From assembly GCA_013286315.1 (NCBI GenBank), contig JABDFX010000002.1, positions 666 to 64,665 on the forward strand: a DNA stretch of 64,000 nucleotides, written 5' to 3'. Every line of letters begins with the position of its first letter. Position 1 is the stretch's first letter. Made by a program: the position numbers and the translations under genes. Source of the DNA: Bacteroidota bacterium (GTDB lineage: Bacteria > Bacteroidota > Bacteroidia > Chitinophagales > Chitinophagaceae). The notes below the pieces were generated by a model. It was not told the origin of the DNA, did not search any database, and saw nothing but the letters and a program-made list of their open reading frames with translations. Below, one piece after another: positions 1 through 9,090 of the stretch.

Positions 1-1332
1 GGTGAGTGGATTGTAACTGTACCAGTATTCACCGCCAAATCGAATGGCACTCAATCCAAAAAGTTTTTTCTCAAACACGGCTTTACCCTGCGCGAGATTT
101 TGTTTATTGGTAAGTATAAAATTTTTCGGTTTCATCCAATAAACAGAATCAGGAAAATAATGGGGTTGGTTGTGCTGATCCTGTGTCTGCTGTTGTATAT
201 TATCAAGGTTCGTGCTGAAACCCGCGCTCAGCATCATTTTCCAGCCATTGTTCAGATTTTCGCGCCAGCTTAAATTATTGTACCAGTTATGGTTTGCCAG
301 ATTGAACGCGTTTTTCAGATAAGCACTGTCGATATCCGGTGTTCGGAGACCGAGGTCGTTGTAGGCAAATGTTGTATAGTATTTTATCATGCCCCCGTTC
401 TTCGTTTTGATCCGAAAGTTTGCATCTGCGTTATGATAAGCCGGCAGTCGAAAATAATCGGGCTTCTGACTAACCAGACCAAAGTAAACTGCCACATTCA
501 CATAACTGTAACTCATCCCCCAGGAAGATTTTTTATCCTTGGAAAGCTGCTGGGTTCCTACCCCCACAACTATGGGAGAAATGGAGACATCTATTTCGGA
601 TCGTTCCGGGAGGTCGATGGATTCAAGTAATACGACGGAAGAAAGTGCTTCGCCATATAATGCCGAATATCCGCCGGTACTGAATACGGTTCCTTTAAAA
701 AGGAACGGTGAAAACCTGCCACGGGTGGAGATATCCGGAACACTTGTATAATAGGGATTATTTACCAGGCCTCCGTCGATGAATTGCTTGGTTTCCTGTC
801 CTGTTCCGCCACGCACAAACAGGCCCTCTTGTTCTCCGACCTGCTGAGTGCCGGGAAGCGTCTTTAGAGCAGCTGTTATATCGGCATTGGAGCCGGCTGT
901 AGTGGCAATATCCAGGGAACTCATGACGGCACCCCTTGTTTTGTCACCGGCTGCGAATGAACCTGCAGAAATGGTAACAGCTTTAAGTTCATTCGGCTCT
1001 TCCTTTAGTTGCAGATCCATTTTGACAGATTTGCCTGTTATTTGCAAAGTCACTTCAATGGCGCGGTAACCCACAGAACTCACTTTCAGCGTCTGTAAAC
1101 CGGTATCTGTGAAGCTGAATGAATATATACCGCTTGAATCAGAAGTGGCCCCATCGAAACTGCCTTTTACACTGATACTGGCCCCCGGAATGGGATGACC
1201 CTTTGTGTCCTTTATTCTGCCGGAAATCTGTGTTTGTGAATAGGCCCCTGTATAATATTGAATCATAATCAGCACGAGTCCCATAATCCGGGCTTTTTTG
1301 ATTTTTGTTAGGAGGTGGCTCGGCGAAAACAT
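1..1332 (-). CDS. TonB-dependent outer-membrane receptor, 5' part (runs off window)
   Basis: The frame is open from an ATG at 1332 down to base 1 with no stop, giving 444 codons of the N-terminal part. Residues 1-33 form a signal peptide ending near YSQ. Residues 36-110 are a CarboxypepD_reg-like beta domain (ISGRIKDTKGHPIPGASISV), and residues 120-240 are the plug, with typical motifs VRGG, QFIDG and ALYGEALSS. The remainder starts the barrel. Such receptors import siderophores, glycans or other ligands across the outer membrane using TonB energy. There is no adjacent SusD-like gene in view and the C-terminus is missing, so the substrate cannot be named. An in-frame ATG at 1284 is an alternative start and would shorten the n-region of the signal peptide. 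A good promoter match lies directly upstream. Confidence 0.9.
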   Translation of the reverse strand, partial: MFSPSHLLTKIKKARIMGLVLIMIQYYTGAYSQTQISGRIKDTKGHPIPGASISVKGSFDGATSDSSGIYSFSFTDTGLQTLKVSSVGYRAIEVTLQITGKSVKMDLQLKEEPNELKAVTISAGSFAAGDKTRGAVMSSLDIATTAGSNADITAALKTLPGTQQVGEQEGLFVRGGTGQETKQFIDGGLVNNPYYTSVPDISTRGRFSPFLFKGTVFSTGGYSALYGEALSSVVLLESIDLPERSEIDVSISPIVVGVGTQQLSKDKKSSWGMSYSYVNVAVYFGLVSQKPDYFRLPAYHNADANFRIKTKNGGMIKYYTTFAYNDLGLRTPDIDSAYLKNAFNLANHNWYNNLSWRENLNNGWKMMLSAGFSTNLDNIQQQTQDQHNQPHYFPDSVYWMKPKNFILTNKQNLAQGKAVFEKKLFGLSAIRFGGEYWYSYNPLT

Positions 1333-1365
1333 TTCTGCAATTTAGAGTTTATTATAAACCGAATA

Positions 1366-1397
1366 CAAATATAAATTAGTTTACAACATAAACCAAA
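1366..1397 (-). promoter_or_regulatory. Bacteroidota-type promoter of the TonB receptor gene
   Basis: On the minus strand TTTG (1397-1394) is followed after 20 bases by TATATTTG (1373-1366). This is an exact match to the -33 TTTG / -7 TAnnTTTG pattern known for Bacteroidota primary sigma factors. The start codon at 1332 lies about 30 bases further on. Confidence 0.6.
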
Positions 1398-1402
1398 TAA
1401 AC

Positions 1403-1432
1403 AAAAAAGGCCAGGTTTAGACAAACCCGGCC
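1403..1432 (-). terminator. Rho-independent terminator after the 1555-2394 gene
   Basis: On the minus strand bases 1432-1409 form a 10-bp stem (GGCCGGGTTT with AAACCTGGCC, one G-U pair) and a 4-base loop, followed by six T. It would end the transcript of the secreted-protein gene just before the TonB promoter. Confidence 0.65.
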
Positions 1433-1508
1433 GTTGTTGATCGTACCCTTTAAAACTAAAACTTCAAATGATATTATAGTATCTAAAAACTATTACTCTT
1501 TTTATTCC

Positions 1509-1548
1509 CACACTCTCATACTCCCATACTCCCATACTCCCATACTTT
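1509..1548. repeat. Five degenerate 8-bp tandem units downstream of a stop codon
   Basis: Units of CATACTCC occur three times, flanked by the degenerate copies CACACTCT and CATACTTT. The array starts a few bases after the stop codon of the minus-strand gene ending at 1555. It belongs to the family of stop-proximal degenerate repeats seen throughout the window. Confidence 0.7.
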
Positions 1549-1554
1549 CCTTTG

Positions 1555-2394
1555 TTACTTATAAGCAACCAGGTTAACAGGCTCTTTTTGGGGATCCGGA
1601 ACATCAAATACCAACGACTTGAATAAAAGTCCATACATCCTATCGGCCTTTATTGATCCGGTCTTTCCGGTTTCAGCCCCAAGCCGTACAACCATGGAAC
1701 TGGAACCCGTATACAAATTATTTACCATGGCGTCTTGCGCAGTCATGGATATACCAGGATAATTTTTTGAAGAACCATCGAACCGTTTACCCTTCAGCAG
1801 GGGATCCATTTCGGAACCCTGAATTGATGACGCGAATACAGCCGTAAATGGTTCAAGAGAAAAAAAGTGCATCTTGTAATAGGTCTGAAATTCATGCAAT
1901 TGCTGTCCGTCGCCGTCAATGTCCAAACCCGAAACAAAGAACTGATTCACTGATATGGGCGTATTCCGTTCCAAATGTTTTACAAATGAAATCTTGAATT
2001 CCATCCACCAGGTCTGATGTGCCGGAGCTTTTCCATCGGCGTATCGTATCCGGGGCTGCCAGGCATTATCGTCGCCGGTTCCACTCACACTATCCTGTTC
2101 AGGGCCCTGGATATCTGCTGCCGACAATGTCACTTCCGCGCTACTGCGGCCAAGAATTGTAACCAGTGCATCCACGCTCCAGCCAACATTCTCGAAAATA
2201 TAAACAGCTCCATCCAGACCTTCCGCCGGACATCCTTTGCCGGTTTTTAAAACAGGGTTTTTAAAACTAAGCTCAGGAATCAACGATTGCGCCTGTGCGG
2301 CAGCCGTAACAAAAAATATAATAAGAACTGAAGTTATTCTCAGAATAAAACGAGGTTTCGAATTACCATAATCTGTCAGATTCAACTCCTTCAT
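1555..2394 (-). CDS. Secreted protein of unknown function
   Basis: This is a 279-residue protein. The first 36 residues form a signal peptide with an unusually long n-region (about 16 residues) before the hydrophobic core, ending at AQAQ. The mature part is rich in beta-type sequence and contains a DIDGDGQ stretch (about residue 160) that resembles a calcium-binding loop; it has no enzyme motif I recognise. The protein is probably periplasmic, outer-membrane or extracellular. It is a single-gene unit: the atp terminator lies upstream and its own terminator and repeat array lie downstream. Two tandem operator-like sequences sit about 165-200 bases upstream of the start and may regulate it. I do not assign a function. 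Confidence 0.8.
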   Translation of the reverse strand: MKELNLTDYGNSKPRFILRITSVLIIFFVTAAAQAQSLIPELSFKNPVLKTGKGCPAEGLDGAVYIFENVGWSVDALVTILGRSSAEVTLSAADIQGPEQDSVSGTGDDNAWQPRIRYADGKAPAHQTWWMEFKISFVKHLERNTPISVNQFFVSGLDIDGDGQQLHEFQTYYKMHFFSLEPFTAVFASSIQGSEMDPLLKGKRFDGSSKNYPGISMTAQDAMVNNLYTGSSSMVVRLGAETGKTGSIKADRMYGLLFKSLVFDVPDPQKEPVNLVAYK

Positions 2395-2558
2395 AACTTG
2401 TTTTAACCAGGATTATATGACAACCCATAGTAATTGGTCAGAGCAATTCTTCTGAAGGATTGGAAACCTCTATCGAAAAAAAATACAAATAATGATCAGG
2501 AAGATTGGAAAGGGAAGTTAGTCAGGAGATTGGTACGGCATCACTGCAAGACAAAGAT

Positions 2559-2594
2559 TGCAAGCGTTTTTCAATAATGCAAGCGTTTTCAAAA
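2559..2594. promoter_or_regulatory. Tandem cre-like/LacI-type operator candidate
   Basis: TGCAAGCGTTTTTCAA (2559-2574) and TGCAAGCGTTTTCAA (2579-2593) are two near-identical direct repeats 20 bases apart. Each resembles the cre/LacI-family operator pattern TGnAAnCGnTnnCA. They lie in the 347-base gap between the atp terminator and the 1555-2394 gene. The rest of that gap shows nothing else I can support. The regulator is unknown. Confidence 0.35.
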
Positions 2595-2640
2595 AAATAG
2601 TACAATTACGCAGGTGATTCCCGCATTATAGAATGGAAGG

Positions 2641-2671
2641 AAAAAAAAATCCCCGGCTTTTGGGCCGGAGA
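2641..2671 (-). terminator. Terminator of the atp operon
   Basis: On the minus strand, CCGGC (2668-2664) pairs with GCCGG (2657-2653) and is followed by a run of nine T (2649-2641). It lies about 70 bases after the atpA stop codon. Its position implies that the operon ends after atpA. Confidence 0.75.
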
Positions 2672-2741
2672 TCTGTATTGACAGCTGGTTTCATCCTTAT
2701 GAGTGCAATCAGTCCCTCGGGAAATGCATTCCGGAATCGAT

Positions 2742-4319
2742 TTATTTGTATTGAGGTATCAGCTCATTGGCCAACTGGACTATTTTCTTTATCAGTTCAT
2801 CAGTAAGATTCCCTTTCTTGAATTCAGCCAGTACCTCAGGTAATTTGTTATCCATTTCCATGAGGAAATGTTCTTCAAATGCTTTCACCTTATTTACCCT
2901 GACTTCGCGAAGCAGGCCCTGTGTACCCAGATAAATAATCGCCACTTGTTTTTCAACCGCTACCGGTGCATATTGGGGTTGTTTCAGAATTTCAACATTT
3001 CTCGCCCCCTTGTCCAGTACCAGCTTCGTACTGGCATCCAGGTCACCTCCGAATTTAGAAAAAGCTTCCATTTCGCGGTAGAGTGCCTGATCCAGTTTCA
3101 GTGTACCGGCTACTTTTTTCATGGATTTAATTTGTGCATTACCACCTACCCTGCTAACCGAAATTCCCACATTAATTGCCGGTCGGATACCCGCATTAAA
3201 TAGATTTCCTTCGAGGAAAATCTGTCCGTCCGTTATCGAAATAACGTTGGTAGGAATATACGCAGATACGTCTCCCGCCTGTGTTTCAATAATTGGGAGC
3301 GCCGTGAGTGATCCGCCTCCCTTCACTTTACCCTTCAGTGATTCCGGCAGGTCATTCATATTTTTGGCAACGCCGTCATCCTGGATGATTTTTGCCGCCC
3401 GTTCAAGCAACCGGCTATGCAGGTAAAAAACATCGCCGGGATATGCTTCACGACCTGGTGGACGGCGGAGAAGCAGTGAAACTTCCCGGTAAGCAACGGC
3501 CTGTTTGGAGAGATCATCAAAGATGATCAGAGCAGGACGGCCCGTATCTCTGAAATATTCTCCGATGGCTGCCCCGGCAAATGGCGCATAGAACTGAAGT
3601 GGCGCGGGGTCTGAAGCAGACGCAGCAACGATAACAGTGTAAGGCATAGCGCCGCTTTCATTCAAGGTTTGCATGATACCAGCAACAGTAGATGCTTTCT
3701 GCCCTATAGCGACATAAATACAATAAACAGGCTTACCCGCCTTGTAAAATTCCTTCTGATTAATAATGGTGTCAATAGCTATCGCTGTTTTTCCTGTCTG
3801 GCGATCGCCAATAATCAATTCGCGTTGTCCCCGGCCAATCGGGATCATGGCGTCAATCGCCTTTATTCCAGTCTGCAAAGGCTCTTTTACCGGTTCGCGG
3901 AAGATAACTCCCGGAGCCTTACGTTCGATGGGCATTTCATAGCCTTCTCCAGTCAGGGGACCTTTTCCATCGATGGTTTCACCCAGTGTATTCACTACCC
4001 TGCCGAGCATACTTTCATACACTTTGATGGACGCAATTTTTCCGGTACGACGCACTTTTGCACCCTCCTTGATTTCGCCGGAGTCGCCCATGAGAACAAC
4101 CCCTACGTTGTCTTCTTCCAGGTTTAATGCGATTGCACGAATTCCATTCTCGAATTCAACCAATTCCCCGCTACCCACATTATTCAATCCGAAAACCCGG
4201 GCAATGCCATCTCCCACCTGGAGTACTGTTCCAACTTCTTCCATTTCTGTTGTCAAATCGAAAATGCTGATCTGCTGGCGTATAATCGCTGAAATTTCGT
4301 CTGGTTTAATTTCTGCCAT
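2742..4319 (-). CDS. atpA: F1Fo ATP synthase subunit alpha
   Basis: At 525 residues the protein has the normal length for the regulatory, nucleotide-binding alpha subunit of the F1 head, which makes ATP with the beta subunits on the cytoplasmic face. The N-terminal beta-barrel domain covers about 25-95. The P-loop GDRQTGKT is at residues 171-178, and the SVSRVGG stretch near 380 carries the conserved arginine at the alpha/beta interface. The C-terminal helical domain is complete. It is the last gene of the atpB-E-F-H-A unit, 30 bases after atpH. In most Bacteroidota atpG follows; here a terminator follows instead and no atpG lies between this gene and the window edge. Confidence 0.97.
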   Translation of the reverse strand: MAEIKPDEISAIIRQQISIFDLTTEMEEVGTVLQVGDGIARVFGLNNVGSGELVEFENGIRAIALNLEEDNVGVVLMGDSGEIKEGAKVRRTGKIASIKVYESMLGRVVNTLGETIDGKGPLTGEGYEMPIERKAPGVIFREPVKEPLQTGIKAIDAMIPIGRGQRELIIGDRQTGKTAIAIDTIINQKEFYKAGKPVYCIYVAIGQKASTVAGIMQTLNESGAMPYTVIVAASASDPAPLQFYAPFAGAAIGEYFRDTGRPALIIFDDLSKQAVAYREVSLLLRRPPGREAYPGDVFYLHSRLLERAAKIIQDDGVAKNMNDLPESLKGKVKGGGSLTALPIIETQAGDVSAYIPTNVISITDGQIFLEGNLFNAGIRPAINVGISVSRVGGNAQIKSMKKVAGTLKLDQALYREMEAFSKFGGDLDASTKLVLDKGARNVEILKQPQYAPVAVEKQVAIIYLGTQGLLREVRVNKVKAFEEHFLMEMDNKLPEVLAEFKKGNLTDELIKKIVQLANELIPQYK

Positions 4320-4349
4320 ATATAATTTTTAATTTGGTCTTCTTATTGA

Positions 4350-4913
4350 TTAACGGAACCTGTATATATATTCGTTTGTTAAGAACCGCTTCTTGACTTT
4401 GTGCAGATCATAAGCTACACTGGCGTCGATCCTTCTTCCCCTGCCTTCCAGTATGAATCCTCCAATAATATTTTCATTCACAAAGCAAATCAGCTCTACC
4501 TCTTTCAAATTGCCATCACGCTTAAGTTTATCGATGAAAACATTTTTCACTTCGTCACTTACCGGGACCGCAGTAGTTAAGGTAATCGTCACGATTTCTT
4601 TGTATTCTTTGTACTGCTCTATGAATGCTGCCGCGATTTCAGGAAGATAACTTTCACGGCCTTTTCTGATCAGGAGGTCGTTAAATTTTTGTGTAATCTC
4701 ACTGGTTAGTCCCGAGCGGATGGCCTGAATTACCTTTAATTTTTTCTCGCTGTTAATGGCCGGGTTGTTCAGGAAGTCAATAAGCACCTTACTACCCTGC
4801 ATAATGCCCTTTAAATACAAATTATCCAGATACACCTGTTCCAACTGACCACGTTCAATGGAGAGGTCAATGAGGGATTTTGCATATCTGGCAGCAAGTC
4901 GGGGGTTTGGCAT
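4350..4913 (-). CDS. atpH: F1Fo ATP synthase subunit delta
   Basis: The 187-residue delta subunit joins the top of the F1 head to the peripheral b stalk. The N-terminal helical bundle begins with the family-typical ARYAKSLIDL at about residues 8-17. The C-terminal part holds the conserved stretch ENIIGGFILE (about 148-157) followed by the DASVAYDLHK region. Length is normal for the family. The gene sits between atpF (75 bases upstream) and atpA (30 bases downstream) on the same strand and is surely co-transcribed with them. The start ATG gives MPNPRLAARYAKSL, which matches the expected N-terminus. Confidence 0.93.
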   Translation of the reverse strand: MPNPRLAARYAKSLIDLSIERGQLEQVYLDNLYLKGIMQGSKVLIDFLNNPAINSEKKLKVIQAIRSGLTSEITQKFNDLLIRKGRESYLPEIAAAFIEQYKEYKEIVTITLTTAVPVSDEVKNVFIDKLKRDGNLKEVELICFVNENIIGGFILEGRGRRIDASVAYDLHKVKKRFLTNEYIYRFR

Positions 4914-4988
4914 ATTTGGAAAGATTTGATCCCGCTTCAGGCAGGAGATAATTGGGAAATCACACTGGAAATCTCCAATTCAAGAATT

Positions 4989-5483
4989 TTAATTCAATTT
5001 AACTTCTTCAGCAAGTTGTTTAATATACTTCTCCTGTTCCGGCAGGTTGTCCAGCTGACGGCGAAGGATTTTTTCAGAAATTTCAACGACGATCATGCCG
5101 ATTTCATTTTTTACTTCAATGAGGGCTGCCATTCTTCTCTGTTCAATCATTCCCTGCGCATCTGTAAGAATTTTGTCTGCTGCTATTTTTGCCTGCTCTT
5201 TCGCCTCATTTATGATTTTATCCTTTGTATCGCGGGCTTCTTTAAGCATGATGGCCCTTTCTTCACGGGCCTGAGCGAGCAGGGCTTCATTTTCACTTTT
5301 CAATTGTGCCATTTCCGCCTTGACGCGTTCAGCTGTTGCCAGCGCATCCGTAATTCCGGATTCCCTGTCCTTTAATCCCTTTACTATTGCCGGCCAGGCA
5401 TATTTCCCGAGAATAAAAAACACAATGAGGAACGCCAGGAGGGTCCATATCAATAATCCGAATTCGGGGAGAAGTAGTTTCAT
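4989..5483 (-). CDS. atpF: F1Fo ATP synthase subunit b
   Basis: The protein has 164 residues: one membrane helix at about 6-27 with the conserved start LLLPEFGLLIWTLLAFLIV, then a long charged amphipathic helix (about 30-160) rich in Ala, Glu, Lys and Arg. This is the parallel coiled coil of the peripheral stalk that holds the F1 head against the rotor. Length and layout are standard. Only one b gene is present, as expected for a homodimeric stalk; no b' gene lies beside it. It lies between atpE and atpH in the same operon. Confidence 0.95.
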   Translation of the reverse strand: MKLLLPEFGLLIWTLLAFLIVFFILGKYAWPAIVKGLKDRESGITDALATAERVKAEMAQLKSENEALLAQAREERAIMLKEARDTKDKIINEAKEQAKIAADKILTDAQGMIEQRRMAALIEVKNEIGMIVVEISEKILRRQLDNLPEQEKYIKQLAEEVKLN

Positions 5484-5579
5484 AACCGGTTATTATTTTT
5501 AAAACTGTACTCTTTTCAATTTTAAAATAAACTGTATCCTCCGCCCTTTGCTTTGGATACAGTTATTCGCTTCCAATGA

Positions 5580-5840
<261 letters not shown>

Positions 5841-5856
5841 TTAAGTGAAAAAAAAC

Positions 5857-7023
5857 TTATGCGAGCATGGAATCCGCATGCTTTTCATTATGCTGATGTT
5901 GTTTGCCTTCTATTGCCTGACCTATAAATACTGCCGTCAGCATGGCAAATATGAAAGCCTGGATAAACGCCACCAGCACTTCGATAAAATAAATGAATAT
6001 TGTAAATGCCACAGAAAACGGTGCCGTGCCCCAACCCGCATACTTACTCATATTCCCGAAAATAAATATCAGCGAAATCAAACAGATGATAATAATATGA
6101 CCCGCCACCATGTTTGCAAACAAACGTATAATGAGCGCGAAGGGCTTAATAAATACGCTGATAAACTCAACAGGTACCAGAATAAATTTTACACCCAGCG
6201 GAACGTCGGGCGGATTGAAAATATGGACCCAGTAGTGTTTATCCGAGCTGAAAAGAATGACCACAAAGGAAATAATTCCTAGTACAGCGGTGAAGGCAAT
6301 ATTTCCGGTAACATTGGCCGAGCCGGGGATCAACCCAATAATATTATTTATTAAAATGAAGAAGAATATGGTTAAGAGAAAGGGAAGATACTTATCAGAA
6401 CTCGAACCGAGGTTTGGTTTTGCCACTTCATCCCGAACAAACGTTATAACAGGTTCAAGCAGACTTTGAGATCCTTTAGGTGCCGAAGTAACTCCCTGGC
6501 CGAATTTGTATTTTTTTGCAATTACCAGCATCACCCAGGTAAACAAGGCAAGCCCTATTAACATCTGCACCACATTGCGCGTGAGGGAGAGATCATAAAT
6601 CCTGACCGATGGATCTATAATGCCTTTGTCATCTACGGCCACGATATCCTGCGCGTTGTATTTTGTGGGGTCGAGTTTTAATTCTTCAATCTTTTCACTC
6701 GTCAGCATCATATAATTATCGTAATTCTCCTCCCCGTGATGAAACCGGGACGACATAAATGCAGTCAGCCCTCTCTTTTTTGAATAAAGAATTACGGGAA
6801 GAGGGATGGATATCGGACGTTTTGAACCATCATCATGCACGATATCGATGATGTGAAAATCATGATTATTCAGCACGTGGCCGAATATGATTTCCTTGGC
6901 ATTAAAGCTGTTTTTGACCTCTTTATGAGTAGTGCCTTTCTGTGCCAATACCGGGCTGAAAAAAGACACTACAAAAACGCTGAAACCCGCTACCAATAAA
7001 GATTTGACCCGTCTTTCGAACAT
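5857..7023 (-). CDS. atpB: F1Fo ATP synthase subunit a with secreted N-terminal domain
   Basis: At 388 residues this is about 120 longer than the Escherichia coli protein. Residues 1-28 look like a cleavable signal peptide ending VLAQ. Residues 29-145 form a soluble region that should lie in the periplasm. The usual five-helix channel domain follows from about 150. Arg300 in IIRLFANMVAGH is the essential arginine facing the c-ring carboxylate. The tail is His-rich (HQHNEKH). An N-terminal extension of this kind is, to my knowledge, usual in Bacteroidota; its role is unknown. It is the first gene of the operon and has a strong promoter match immediately upstream. No atpI precedes it. Confidence 0.95.
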   Translation of the reverse strand: MFERRVKSLLVAGFSVFVVSFFSPVLAQKGTTHKEVKNSFNAKEIIFGHVLNNHDFHIIDIVHDDGSKRPISIPLPVILYSKKRGLTAFMSSRFHHGEENYDNYMMLTSEKIEELKLDPTKYNAQDIVAVDDKGIIDPSVRIYDLSLTRNVVQMLIGLALFTWVMLVIAKKYKFGQGVTSAPKGSQSLLEPVITFVRDEVAKPNLGSSSDKYLPFLLTIFFFILINNIIGLIPGSANVTGNIAFTAVLGIISFVVILFSSDKHYWVHIFNPPDVPLGVKFILVPVEFISVFIKPFALIIRLFANMVAGHIIIICLISLIFIFGNMSKYAGWGTAPFSVAFTIFIYFIEVLVAFIQAFIFAMLTAVFIGQAIEGKQHQHNEKHADSMLA

Positions 7024-7042
7024 GCGGTATCTAATTTTGCCG

Positions 7043-7073
7043 CAAAGATATGGGAGTGAGGTCGAATTTCAAG
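7043..7073 (-). promoter_or_regulatory. Promoter of the atp operon
   Basis: On the minus strand CTTG (7073-7070) is followed after 19 bases by TATCTTTG (7050-7043), an exact TAnnTTTG match. The atpB ATG is only 20 bases beyond, so the 5' leader should be very short (about 10-15 bases). Confidence 0.6.
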
Positions 7074-7081
7074 TCAATTTT

Positions 7082-7214
7082 TGAGTCTGAAGCTCAAATC
7101 CTAAAGCATAAAACTTCAGGTTTTTTAAGGTTTTTAAAATTAGCGGCTGGACCCTGCTTCTTATGTGAGTGTAACAAATATATTCCAGGTTTGAGGCTTT
7201 GGGTCTTAGTCTTA
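7082..7214. repeat. Degenerate repeat gap after the ABC exporter gene
   Basis: On the minus strand, words such as CTAAGACCCAAAGCCTC begin right after the stop codon at 7215. A complementary arm (AGGATTTGAGCTTCAGACTC) follows about 90 bases on, just before the atp promoter. AGCCTCAAACCT and AGGATTTGAGCT are near-complementary. This is a weak member of the stop-anchored repeat family. Confidence 0.4.
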
Positions 7215-9023
7215 TTAAGCGTTGAGCTTTTCAAATTGCATTTGATGCAATTTGAAATAAAAGCCTTCCTTTTCAATGAGTTCTTCATGGGTGCCCATTT
7301 CAAGGATCTCACCCTTGTCGAGCACAATGATTTTATTTGCCTTTCGGATGGTTGACAGACGATGAGCGATTACTATGGAAGTGCGGTCAGCAATCAGTTT
7401 TCCAATAGCTTCCTGAATCAGTCTTTCCGATTCGGTGTCTACCGAGGAGGTGGCTTCATCCAGTATGAGTATGGAGGGATTGAACAAGAGAGCCCGAATA
7501 AAAGAAAGAAGTTGTCGCTGACCCAGGGAAAGTGTATTACCCCGTTCCATCACGTCATAATCATAACCACCCGGGAGGCGCATTATAAAATCATGCATCC
7601 CAATCAGTTTAGCAGCATTTACTACCTTCTCAAAAGGGATTTCCTTGTTTCGCAGGGTAATATTATCGAGCACAGATCCCGAAAAAAGGAACACATCCTG
7701 CAATACTACTCCGATGTTTGCTCTTAAAACATCCAGTTTATAGGTTTCAATGGCATGGTCATCAATCAAAATGCTGCCTTTTTGAATAGCATACAGCCGG
7801 TTTAGGATACTGATAATGGAGGTTTTTCCGCTGCCTGTATGCCCAACAATAGCCAGCGTCTCTCCCGGCTCAATCCGGAATGAAATATTCTTCAGAACCC
7901 AGCGATCATCTGTATAGGCAAAATAAACATGATCAAATATCACCCGACCCCTGAGTTTCATGGGCGCATACTGCCCGTTGTTGGGCATCATATCTGTATT
8001 ATCCAATACTCTGAAAACACGTTCACTGGCTACCATACCCATCTGCAGGGTGTTGAATTTATCAGCGATCAGCCGCAACGGCCTGAATAGTAAATTGAGG
8101 TATAAAAAGAAAGCGATGATTTCACCCGTTAGGGAAGCTGCCTGTTTTTCTGACAGGTGAAGCACTTCACTTGCACCCCACCAGACCAGCAAACCGGTTG
8201 AGAATGCCAGCACTATTTCTACGATAGGGAAAAAAACAGAATAAGCAAAAATCGCTTTGATATTTGCATTCCGGTGTTCCTTATTAATTTTTCTGAAACT
8301 GTTATACTCTCTTTTTTCCGCAGCAAAAGCCTGCACAATTTGCATTCCTGTAATATGTTCCTGAACAAATGCATTCAGGGCTGCCACTGCATTACGAACA
8401 CGTATAAACGATTTATTTACAGTTTCCTTAAAAAAATAAGTAGCTACAATCAGAATCGGAAAAGGAATCAGACATATCAGGGTCAGCTGCCAGTTGGACA
8501 GAAACATGAAAAGCAAAATGGAAATGATGGACAGCAGATCGGAAACAATCGGAATCAATCCTTCTGAAAATATATCGTTGATGGCTTCAATATCGTTGAT
8601 TGTACGGGTGGTAAGGGTTCCGATAGGCGTCTTATCGTACTGCGATAGATTCAATGCAAGCACTCTTTTGTAAACAGCGATCCGCAGATCCTTCACAACG
8701 GTCTGGCCCAGCCAGGCAGTAATAAATGAAAAATAAAACCTCAGCAGGGTCTCGATCAACAATATTCCGATTTGCAGAATGGTAACATAGGTGATAAGCT
8801 GGATCATTCGTTCCCGAATCGTAAGATCGGCGGTGAGCCCTCCATGTATATATGTGTTCACAGTGTACTGAATCAGATAGGGCCGAAGCGGCGAGATCAC
8901 TGCCAGGAGAATTGACAAAGTAATCGACCCGTAAAACCATTTTTTATAGGGCCTGGTATATTGCAATACCCTTCGCAGCTGGCTAAAATCAAAAATTTTT
9001 TTCCTTAAAATGGATGAAGGCAT
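7215..9023 (-). CDS. MsbA-like ABC exporter (fused membrane and ATPase domains)
   Basis: The 602-residue half-transporter has six predicted membrane helices in residues 20-330, followed by the nucleotide-binding domain: Walker A GHTGSGKT at 394-401, Q-loop Gln442, signature LSLGQ at 498-502, Walker B ILILDE ending at Glu523 and switch His554. The signature has Leu where LSGGQ has Gly, a common variant in this family. Two copies would form a homodimer, or it could pair with another half-transporter. Close families export lipid A core, lipids or drugs; the substrate cannot be told from sequence. The gene ends 191 bases before atpB and seems to be its own unit, starting 67 bases after the secreted protein gene upstream. 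Confidence 0.92.
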   Translation of the reverse strand: MPSSILRKKIFDFSQLRRVLQYTRPYKKWFYGSITLSILLAVISPLRPYLIQYTVNTYIHGGLTADLTIRERMIQLITYVTILQIGILLIETLLRFYFSFITAWLGQTVVKDLRIAVYKRVLALNLSQYDKTPIGTLTTRTINDIEAINDIFSEGLIPIVSDLLSIISILLFMFLSNWQLTLICLIPFPILIVATYFFKETVNKSFIRVRNAVAALNAFVQEHITGMQIVQAFAAEKREYNSFRKINKEHRNANIKAIFAYSVFFPIVEIVLAFSTGLLVWWGASEVLHLSEKQAASLTGEIIAFFLYLNLLFRPLRLIADKFNTLQMGMVASERVFRVLDNTDMMPNNGQYAPMKLRGRVIFDHVYFAYTDDRWVLKNISFRIEPGETLAIVGHTGSGKTSIISILNRLYAIQKGSILIDDHAIETYKLDVLRANIGVVLQDVFLFSGSVLDNITLRNKEIPFEKVVNAAKLIGMHDFIMRLPGGYDYDVMERGNTLSLGQRQLLSFIRALLFNPSILILDEATSSVDTESERLIQEAIGKLIADRTSIVIAHRLSTIRKANKIIVLDKGEILEMGTHEELIEKEGFYFKLHQMQFEKLNA

Positions 9024-9090
9024 CTAAGAAATAGTAAATATTAAAACGGAAAAAGTAAAAAATCAACTACAGGTCAAAGGTAAGTCGTCT

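Noticed and set aside
289-1069. Plus-strand open frames near the left edge
   Set aside because: They are antisense to the TonB receptor frame, which is open over 444 codons with clear plug-domain motifs.
1311-1319. AGGAGGTGG as a perfect Shine-Dalgarno sequence
   Set aside because: It is on the plus strand inside the minus-strand TonB gene with no plus-strand start downstream.
2868-4332. Several plus-strand open frames of 100-150 codons across 2868-4332
   Set aside because: They lie antisense to atpA, whose protein is complete and strongly conserved; their translations show no family features.
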